A stretch of 64,000 nucleotides of DNA, from the NCBI GenBank assembly GCA_905221605.1, contig CAJNDS010002298.1, positions 367,085-431,084 on the forward strand, read 5' to 3'. Source of the DNA: Symbiodinium natans. Lineage: Eukaryota > Sar > Dinophyceae > Suessiales > Symbiodiniaceae. Below are positions 58,601 to 64,000 of this stretch, one piece after another. Numbering within the stretch: position 1 is the first letter of the stretch; each line of letters begins with the position of its first letter. The translations under genes were made by a program, and so were the position numbers. The notes beneath the pieces are model-generated. The model saw nothing but the letters and a program-made list of their open reading frames with translations, did no database searches and was not told where the DNA came from.

Positions 58601-61600
58601 GTTGTAACCCGATCGGTGCTGAAGGCATACATGCCCAGACCTTCGGTGTTTAAACATTTAATGCCCATAAGTTTAAAGGTTAAGGGTTTTTTCAAGGTTT
58701 ATCGCTAAAACCCTCACGGGGTTAGCCCTAAAGAGTTAAAACCCTATAGGCCTATAGGGTTCAAAGGTTTAGGATTTAAGGTTTATGCATTACCTCTAGG
58801 ATTAGAACCTTGTAACCCTATAGGGCTTGAGGCTTGAGTCCCTCAACCTTAAATCCCATAGGGTCATGCCTCTGTTTTAGGGCTTGCCTCCTGTGGAAAT
58901 GCAAGGAAAAAGCAGAATAACTACCACACCATGTATAGGGTTTAAAGGTTTAGGTTTTTCAAGGTTTATCTCTAAAACCCTCACGGGGTTAGCTTTCTAA
59001 GGTTTATAAACCTTATAGGCCATATTCAAATCCTCAAAATCCTTTAAATTTTTAAACGTTTTCAGGAGTGTAAAGATTGTCTTAAAATCTTTACCATACT
59101 CAAATTGTTGAAACAAGCTATTTCGGGGAAAGGCCCGGCCCATTTAAATTTTTAGAATCCTTAAGTTCCTTAATGTTTTGAAGAATTTGAATAGTTTGGT
59201 GAAAGGCCCGGCCCATTTAAATTTTTACAAAACCTTTAACATCCTTAAACTGTTGAAAGGCCTCTGGCTTTCAAAATTTAAGGATTTCAAGGTTTTTAAG
59301 GATTTTAAGTGGCCGTTTAAATTCCTTTTTGAAAACATTAAACTAGGTTGGGGAAAGGCTCGGCCTATTTAATGCATAAAGATCTTTCAAATCCTTACTA
59401 TCCTTAAAAATCTTAAGATTATCGAAACACACGGGCCGGCACAAACCGGCACAAACCGGTACAAGTTGTACAGGCCACATGGAACCAAGAACCAAAATTG
59501 CAGCGAGGTCTTACCCTGCAATCTTGGTTCCTGGTTCAACCAAGAACTAAGAACCGAAATTGAAGGGCAAGACCTCCCCGCAATCTTGGTTCTTTGTTCT
59601 TGGTTCTATGGAGCCGGTACAACTTGTACCGATTTGTACCGGTTTGTACCGGTGGATACTGGTATGAGATAAACATATAGATCGTATAACAGAGAGATAT
59701 ATATATATACACATACATCAACACGCTGAGACGAAAAACGCTACCCAAAAAAACGCCGTGCCATCAGGGAATGCAACAGAATACGCAACATCAGCACAAC
59801 AAGTGTGGATAACTGGGGGGGGGGGGGGTACCATGCACTTGGAGGTTTCTGGGGCACGCTGTCGTTTGCGAGGTCGGGTGTCGGAGGATGAACGGGTGCC
59901 CCCGCCCCGCCCCTCACCCCGCCTTTAAAGGGAATGCCCAAAAGGGATGAAACAACTCAGCACTTGTATATATGTATATATATATATCTCTATGTATATA
60001 TATATATCTCTCAGTGGACGCTTGTTTGGGAAGCTGAGCGACTACTTTTGGCAAAACACATTTTCAGACCAGAGAGCGGGAGTTTGTCCAGGAACCCGGA
60101 CAAAGTGAGATACTTGGTGACTGCTTTGGAATCTCGTCATTGAAGGGTTAGTGTTTCATGCCCAAAATCCGTCGTTCAAACTTGGTGCAAACAAAGGATA
60201 GCCAATTTGGCAAGAAGAGGCAGCCAATTACCCAATCGGATTCCTTGTTTTCTCCCTCCCCGCAAATGGCTTCCTCGCAAGGAGGCTGCAAGCTGCACAA
60301 ACCGGACTCGGTTCAGAACACACAATGGGTTCGACTCTTTCAGGCACACCCTGGCCCATAAGCCTCCAGATGTTGTTTGTTTTTTCGACGGCCCGACCGC
60401 AGACGGGAAATTGCTCCCTTCGGTTGAGGTTGTTCTGGCAGATATGACGCAAGCAGAGAGAGAGGCCCTTGACAGAGCCCCTGAAGCATGAAGCCGGTCG
60501 GGGGTGGAAAAAGGAGCCTTCAGGCATGGCCAAACGATTGATAGACTGTGAATATTCGTTGCTAATTTTTGCGAGATCGATGTTTGTGTACTCTTGATAG
60601 GTTACCCGGTTACCCACCCCCATCCATGGCTCTTGGCTGGGCAGCAGCCGCCAAGCAGCCACGCAGGTGGGGGGCACTCTGGACAGCTCCAAGTTCTGGC
60701 AGCTTGGAATGAACTGGCTGCTTCCGACATGTGCTTTTGCTTGGAATTTGGGGACTGCGATCCGGAAACTGCCAGGTATGACTACATCTACGAGATGGAG
60801 GTGGCGTGTTGGTGCAAGAAGTGGTTTCATCTCATAATTCGCTGGGGTTTTCTTTCAATGCCAGGGCGAACGTGAAGGCCAGTGGACGCCGTGGCTGACG
60901 TTCGTCGCTGCACTCAGAGTTTCTATACAAAGCTTTTCTTGTGCTGCTACGCACTTTTGGCTCAGGCACCAAACTACACAGTGCCACCTCGCTCGGGACT
61001 CGGCCACTTCAATATGGGAGGCCTATGGAGGCTTAGTCGTCCTGGAACGAGCATCAGGCTCAGAGTACCAGAACATTGTGGTGTCGGCAGCTTATGCATT
61101 GTCGTGTTGGGTTTCGGCTTGCGTTGGGCTCTTTCTGCCGGTGGGATGCACCGCAATACACATTTATCAGGCCAACCGTCGACTCCATCCGCCTCACGCA
61201 CACCTTCTCCACCCTTCTTCTGAAGGACTGCTCTGTGCAATGCGGTGCGCTCCAAGAGTCCAAAAGCCCTCAGAACCCCTCCCGAACCCCGTTTGCACCC
61301 ATCTGAGAATGAAAGCTGAATCCGACAAACGCAACTCTAAAGGTTCCAGAAGTGCGTACAGAGTGCTGCTGTATGTGTTGGTGGCTCAAGTCATAGCGCC
61401 GCTAGCAAAGGAGTTTTGAATCCAGTTTGAAGGCTTTCCGATGTGGGACTAATGTGTCAGTTTGCCAGGACAAGCACGTCATCGTGGCTGGCCAGACCGG
61501 GACGGGCAAATCCGTTTACCTGTCGACAGGGACTTGGGTCCCCAGTGACTCTTCCACATGGCTTGTTTGCCGTGCAAAATTGCTGCATGTTACGTCCTGA

Positions 61601-64000
61601 GGCTCTGGCTTCAGAAGGATGCGCCCGAGACCATCACGCCGATCTTCATCAACTTCTCAGCTGGGGCCTATTCGGTAGGTGCTTCACCCGAAGGCACTTG
61701 CGGTACTTGCCCTTGTTTCGGCGGGTCAGACGTGGCGGCCCAGGCTCAGACGCATGTCAACCAGCTGCAGGACCTCGAACGCGCGCACAGAGTTTCAGGA
61801 TTCTTCTGGAACCGGCCAGCACTGCGCAGGATCTCTTAGACTCCAAGTTCGAGAAGAGACGACGTGGTGTCTATGGTGAGATGCTTGGTGTGTTCTCTTT
61901 GGGTGTGTGTCTGTCTCTCTTTTCTTTCACCACCCTCGGTGTGGGGTTGTTAGATTTTAAAAACTCAACTCTCCTCCTCGCCCGGAACTCTTCTCCTCGC
62001 CCGGTCTACTCCTCGCCCATCCCTGGAGTGCCCAACCCCGAAGTGTCCCTGGAGTGCCCAACTCTAGAGTGTCCATGGAGTCTCCCCAGGGTGCCCAACC
62101 CCAGAGTCTCCCCCAGAGTCCAGAGTCTCATTTGCCTAGAGTGCCCCCCCCCAGATTGCCCCCGGCGTGCCCAGCCCCAGAGTCTCCCTGGAGTGCCCAA
62201 CCCCACAGTCTCCCTCGAGTGCCCAACCCCAGATTGTCCCCAGAGTGCCCAGCCCCAGAGTGTTGTTGTTGGAGTGCCCAACCCCAGAGTATCTCTACAA
62301 AAGAGAGGGTGGGGATGTTCGAAGGAAAATACTTTTGCTTATTTTTGTTAGATGCCGGCTGAAGCCGGCTAATGCCACATTTGTCTCAAAAACTTTTTTC
62401 TTCGAGGCCCCCACGCCCCTTGTGATGTTTCTCAAACTCCAGGTCCTCCAGCTGGCAAGAAGAATGTGATTTTCATTGACGACCTGAACATGCCCAAGAA
62501 GGCCGGTGCAACACGGGAATGGCTGTGAAGTATTCGGCCCATTAGGTCGCCGTGGCATGACCTTGGAGCGGGGCCTTGTCAGGAGTACTATGGAGCCCAG
62601 CCACCGATCGAGCTCATTCGGCAGTGGATGGACTACAACGGCTGGTACAACCGCAAGGACCGCCGGGCCGGCAGGGCCGGCAGGGGGCCGGCAGGGCCGG
62701 CAGGGCCGGCAGGGCGCCGGCAGCCGAGCAAAAGCGTCGTGGGCTGTGCTCGGTCTCAGGAGCTGAAAATGCAGGAGATTATTGCCCGAACCTTGGGACC
62801 TCGGCTGTGAGCCTGAGCCGGGGGAGGGGAATGCGGGGATCGCAGGGGCAGCGCCAGTGACTAGCGTGACTAGCGACTGAGGACATCGTCCATGCAACGG
62901 CCATGGGACCTCCGGGTGGTGGCCGAACCGAGATCTCAGGGCGCCTCAAGAGGTGCCAAAGTCTGCCAGAGCTGTGTGAACTGCAGTGCGATCTGATTCA
63001 GCTTCAAGCGCATTTGTGCAGAGAGCCGTTGTGATGAGGGGTGCTGGTTCAGGCATTACAACGCGGTCGTTGCAGCTGACATGTCCCGGGATTCCATCTT
63101 CGCTATCTTTTCAACCATCCTGGACTACTTCCTGCAGCAGGCCTCCCTGGCAAATAGCAGCGTGGGAGCTTGAACGAGCTTGAAGCAGTTGAAGTGTAGC
63201 ATATTACGTGAAGCTTGCAAAGCCAGCTCTCCCATTTGCAGGGCTTCGAGCGGTCCATCATAGACCTAAAGGCCGGGAAGCTTGGGTTCAGGGTTGGGCT
63301 TTGTGAGATGTGGCCTTGTATGCTTCCCGTCGGCCCAGGACAACATCGTGAACTGCTCTATCGACATCTTCGAAGCGGCCGGCACGGACCTCTTGCCGAC
63401 GCCCTCCAAGAGCCACTACACCTTCAACCTGCGAGACATCTGGAAGGTCTTCCAGGGCATTTGCTCCATGAAGTCCAAGAAGGTCTCGGACCCCCAGGTG
63501 GTGATTCGCTGCTTCTGCCATGAGAATGTGCGGGTGTACGGGGACCGGCTGACGACACCTGAGGATCGCGCATGGCTCCAGGGCAAGCTGGAGGGTCACC
63601 TCAATGACAAATTCGGCGTTAGCCCGGTCCAGATCTTCGACAAAGACCGCCTGGTCTTCGCTGACTTCATGAACCAGAGCGGGGACCGCTTCTACCTTGA
63701 GGTGGAGAGCATGAATGCCATGAAGGTCACCATGGAGGGCTTCCTGGATGACTACAACAACATGTTTTCCGTCCCCATGCCGCTTGTCATGTTTGCAGAT
63801 GCTTGCGAGCATGTGGCCCGGGTCTGCCGTGTCCTGCGGCAGCCGAACGGCAATGCTCTGCTGTTGGGCGTCGGAGGGTCGGGCCGGCAGTCCCTCTCAC
63901 GTCTTGCCAGCTTTATGTCAGAGTACGACATCTTCCAGATCGATGTCGTAAAGGGCTACGGAATGACGGAGTTCAAAGAAGACCTCAAGACCTGCTTAAT
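39042..64000 (+). CDS. Axonemal-type dynein heavy chain gene, 5' to AAA4 (partial at right edge)
   Basis: A single plus-strand gene of at least 25 kb encodes a dynein heavy chain, the ATP-driven motor of flagellar dynein arms. Its family landmarks occur in the expected order: tail, linker, AAA1, AAA2, AAA3 and the beginning of AAA4. Each was joined from small exons whose junctions use GT, GC or GA donors and AG-G acceptors. The tail and AAA sequences fit single-headed inner-arm axonemal chains. The AAA4 word KGYGMTEF and the tail look closest to my memory of the DNAH1 group, but that subgroup call is weak. AAA5, AAA6, stalk and microtubule-binding domain lie outside the window. The start codon is not known: the first clear exon is open upstream only to a stop at 39039-39041. 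No break was found in the AAA exons examined closely, so the gene is probably intact. Confidence 0.9.
40390..44917 (+). CDS. Dynein heavy chain, scattered stem exons
   Basis: Short coding-like pieces follow in the right order for the stem. They are [13 protein letters not shown] near 40405-40445; [16 protein letters not shown] near 40650; [16 protein letters not shown] near 41345 with [37 protein letters not shown]-like sequence near 43080-43145; [16 protein letters not shown] at 43387; [20 protein letters not shown] near 43735 with a second part to 43915; [20 protein letters not shown] at about 44230; [19 protein letters not shown] near 44428; and [14 protein letters not shown] near 44785. 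Exon ends were not fixed, and some pieces may be chance. A 65-bp repeat array (41717-41915) and a (GT)n tract (43640-43676) lie in introns. Confidence 0.5.
41717..41915. repeat. 65-bp repeat family, locus 2 (about 3 copies)
   Basis: Three tandem copies of a unit of about 65-70 bp with CAATGAAACTCCAGCCGGCT and CACGGGAACGTCGATTCCAG words. It is homologous to the array at 34480-34890, some 7 kb upstream. It lies within an intron of the dynein gene. Confidence 0.85.
43638..43678. repeat. (GT)n microsatellite in a dynein intron
   Basis: About 18 GT dinucleotides, between stem exons. The first kinase intron has a similar CA tract. Confidence 0.95.
44918..48205 (+). CDS. Dynein heavy chain, linker (DHC_N2) exons
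   Basis: The exons carry the linker landmarks in order. [13 protein letters not shown] joins [20 protein letters not shown] (intron 44976-45078). Then come [20 protein letters not shown] near 45345-45400, [15 protein letters not shown] near 45507, [17 protein letters not shown] near 45900-45950, [16 protein letters not shown] near 46218 and [13 protein letters not shown] near 46342. Next are [16 protein letters not shown] near 46470, [14 protein letters not shown] near 46705, [20 protein letters not shown] at 47170-47229, [10 protein letters not shown] and [14 protein letters not shown] (introns 47230-47292 and 47321-47414, both GC-AG), [37 protein letters not shown] near 47995 and [16 protein letters not shown] near 48143. 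The linker is the lever of the power stroke. Exon order and spacing are normal. Confidence 0.9.
48206..50468. other. Large dynein intron with telomere-like and AT-rich DNA
   Basis: Between the [12 protein letters not shown] exon and the next linker exon lies about 2.2 kb without coding signal. It starts with a T run and a tract of TTTAGGG-like words (48425-48740), then C/G runs (48820-48890, 49040-49060). It ends with an AT-rich part (49260-50300) that contains GCCCCTTTAACAC-like words twice (49825 and 49965). Intron status is inferred from the linker reading resuming on the same strand. Confidence 0.75.
48425..48740. repeat. TTTAGGG telomere-like array inside a dynein intron
   Basis: Degenerate TTTAGGG/GGGTTTAG words on the plus strand, opposite in strand sense to the CCCTAAA arrays at 13-22 kb. 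It is embedded between linker exons. Confidence 0.9.
50469..52033 (+). CDS. Dynein heavy chain, linker end and approach to AAA1
   Basis: The exons read [14 protein letters not shown] near 50590, [17 protein letters not shown] near 50700, [20 protein letters not shown] near 51006-51066, [16 protein letters not shown] near 51121 and [20 protein letters not shown] near 51247. After these come [20 protein letters not shown] near 51380, [17 protein letters not shown] near 51670 and [20 protein letters not shown] near 51904-51963. Each matches a standard heavy-chain block (EGE segment, W-T-x-E-V-E, H-A-R-like [32 protein letters not shown]). This region leads into the first AAA module. Confidence 0.9.
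52034..54480 (+). CDS. Dynein heavy chain, AAA1 (main ATPase site)
   Basis: GGAPAG joins [16 protein letters not shown] across intron 52085-52157, giving the Walker A loop [28 protein letters not shown] follows intron 52205-52269. [18 protein letters not shown], the Walker B motif, is rebuilt across the 47-nt intron 52346-52392. [14 protein letters not shown] follows intron 52452-52637. [10 protein letters not shown] joins [19 protein letters not shown] (intron 53060-53190) and then [14 protein letters not shown] (intron 53247-53302) and [16 protein letters not shown] (intron 53344-53419). After that come [44 protein letters not shown] and [20 protein letters not shown]1 is the hydrolysis site that drives movement. 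All catalytic residues visible are intact. Confidence 0.96.
54481..57390 (+). CDS. Dynein heavy chain, AAA2
   Basis: [20 protein letters not shown] leads to the GPTGGGKT loop, completed across the 66-nt GC-AG intron 54649-54714, then [14 protein letters not shown]. Later exons read [16 protein letters not shown] near 54857, [19 protein letters not shown] at 55459-55515, [14 protein letters not shown] near 55733 and [20 protein letters not shown] at 55848 (continuing LTPQMRL). Then come [20 protein letters not shown] near 56048, [20 protein letters not shown] near 56866, FTLVWSVG joined to [13 protein letters not shown] by intron 57065-57124, and [16 protein letters not shown] near 57222. AAA2 binds nucleotide without a main hydrolytic role in dyneins. 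Exon order is normal. Confidence 0.92.
58335..58890. repeat. CCCTATAGGG palindrome-rich block
   Basis: The self-complementary word CCCTATAGGG, often flanked by AAA/TTT or GTTT, recurs at least five times (about 58366, 58422, 58739, 58818, 58850) amid AACCTTTAAAC-like words. The same block shows TTAAACCT and AGGTTTAA on both strands. Confidence 0.8.
59431..59655. repeat. Nested inverted repeat with two inner hairpins
   Basis: The outer arms are 59431-59471 (with ACAAACCGGTACAAGTTGTA) and 59614-59655 (with GTACAACTTGTACCGATTTG, its near reverse complement). Inside are two imperfect hairpins. The first pairs GGAACCAAGAACCAAAATTG at 59481 with CAATCTTGGTTCCTGGTTC at 59519. The second pairs AACCAAGAACTAAGAACCG with CAATCTTGGTTCTTTGTTCT. 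Together they could fold as a four-way cruciform. The arms recall a small non-coding inverted-repeat transposon. Confidence 0.85.
60760..63338 (+). CDS. Dynein heavy chain, AAA3
   Basis: [18 protein letters not shown] is rebuilt across intron 60801-60864. [20 protein letters not shown] is rebuilt across 61083-61170. [19 protein letters not shown] crosses a GA-AG intron at 61226-61468 and supplies the Walker A loop. [19 protein letters not shown] crosses 61660-61743. [16 protein letters not shown] follows a GA-AG intron at 61771-61829. [19 protein letters not shown] (Walker B) follows 61876-62442. [20 protein letters not shown] follows 62502-62582. [18 protein letters not shown] lies near 62901, and [20 protein letters not shown] near 63055. 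AAA3 is the regulatory nucleotide site of dynein. All motifs are intact. Confidence 0.95.
62020..62300. repeat. GTGCCCAACCCCAGAGTCTC minisatellite in an AAA3 intron
   Basis: About ten degenerate copies of a 24-29 bp unit with core GTGCCCAACCCCAGAGTCTC, inside intron 61876-62442. This is the longest placed intron at 567 nt. The repeat explains much of its length. Confidence 0.88.
62660..62716. repeat. GGCCGGCAGG decamer array
   Basis: About five tandem copies of a 10-bp GGCCGGCAGG unit, just after the NGWYNRKD exon. It has many AG dinucleotides, which could offer false splice acceptors. Exact exon ends here were therefore not fixed. Confidence 0.85.
63339..64000 (+). CDS. Dynein heavy chain, end of AAA3 and start of AAA4 exon (open at edge)
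   Basis: One exon of at least 662 nt begins after CCCAG at 63339 and stays open to the window's end. It reads [15 protein letters not shown], then [16 protein letters not shown] (the AAA3 end block), a charged linker with [40 protein letters not shown], and [20 protein letters not shown], the AAA4 nucleotide loop. After that come [20 protein letters not shown] and LKTC. The loop has R where classic Walker A has K, as in many axonemal heavy chains at AAA4. Later domains are outside the window. Confidence 0.95.

Larger units (their letters stand above)
57391..60200. other. Large dynein intron with palindromic and hairpin DNA
   Basis: About 2.8 kb without a dynein motif separates AAA2 from AAA3. 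It contains GGTTTAGG-like words (57640-57990), CCCTATAGGG palindromic words (58340-58880), ATTTAAATTTTTA words (59040-59400), the nested inverted repeat at 59431-59655, and TATA microsatellites (59695-59715, 59965-60010). A plus frame at about 60355-60491 with [20 protein letters not shown] could be an exon, but I could not tie it to a dynein block. Confidence 0.7.

Noticed and set aside
60228-60830. A 200-codon minus-strand open frame
   Set aside because: Its right part is antisense to the dynein YDYIYEM exon on the plus strand, and its peptide has no recognisable domain.
63288-63812. A 174-codon minus-strand open frame
   Set aside because: It is antisense to the dynein AAA3-AAA4 exon, which has unmistakable family motifs.

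Overview
The window is nuclear DNA from a eukaryote, most likely a dinoflagellate close to Symbiodiniaceae. Two multi-exon genes can be read: a protein kinase on the minus strand (about 4.9-9.1 kb) and an axonemal-type dynein heavy chain on the plus strand (about 39.0 kb to beyond the right edge). Twenty-two of their introns can be placed to the base because both flanks are strongly conserved. Six begin with GT, 13 with GC and 3 with GA; all 22 end in AG followed by a G in the next exon. As far as I know, that pattern, with introns of 47-567 nt and telomere-like CCCTAAA/TTTAGGG arrays, is dinoflagellate-like.

Layout. 0-4.9 kb: minus-strand coding-like segments, two of which share a repeated peptide pattern, plus an exact 10-bp satellite. 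4.9-9.1 kb: kinase gene, with a higher-order tandem repeat (6.35-8.08 kb) inside one intron. 9.1-13.1 kb: simple repeats, an AT-rich island and unassigned open frames. 13.1-22.1 kb: long degenerate CCCTAAA arrays with internal duplications, broken by three non-telomeric insertions. 22.2-28.0 kb: three satellite blocks (31-bp array; blocks of roughly 0.4-0.5 kb; 16-bp GC-rich array). 28.7-33.3 kb: an inverted copy and a tandem pair of a repeat of about 1.3-1.5 kb, around a possible DNA-methyltransferase fragment. 33.3-39.0 kb: a frameshifted unknown coding relic, a 65-bp repeat family, G-rich blocks and possible minus-strand exons.

39.0-64.0 kb: dynein heavy chain. Visible in order are an N-terminal tail exon, scattered stem exons, the linker, AAA1 (GPAGTGKT and CFDEFNRI), AAA2 (GPTGGGKT), AAA3 (GQTGTGKS and FIDDLNMP) and the start of AAA4 (GVGGSGRQ). 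AAA5, AAA6, the stalk and the microtubule-binding domain lie outside. Two introns of over 2 kb hold repeats, one a TTTAGGG-like array.

The readable genes point away from each other, so the repeat-rich middle (9-39 kb) looks like a divergent strand-switch region. Dynein would act in the flagellum. The kinase's pathway cannot be told from sequence. No tRNA, rRNA, spliced-leader gene or CRISPR array was recognised. First and last exons, and several stem exons of the dynein gene, remain uncertain.
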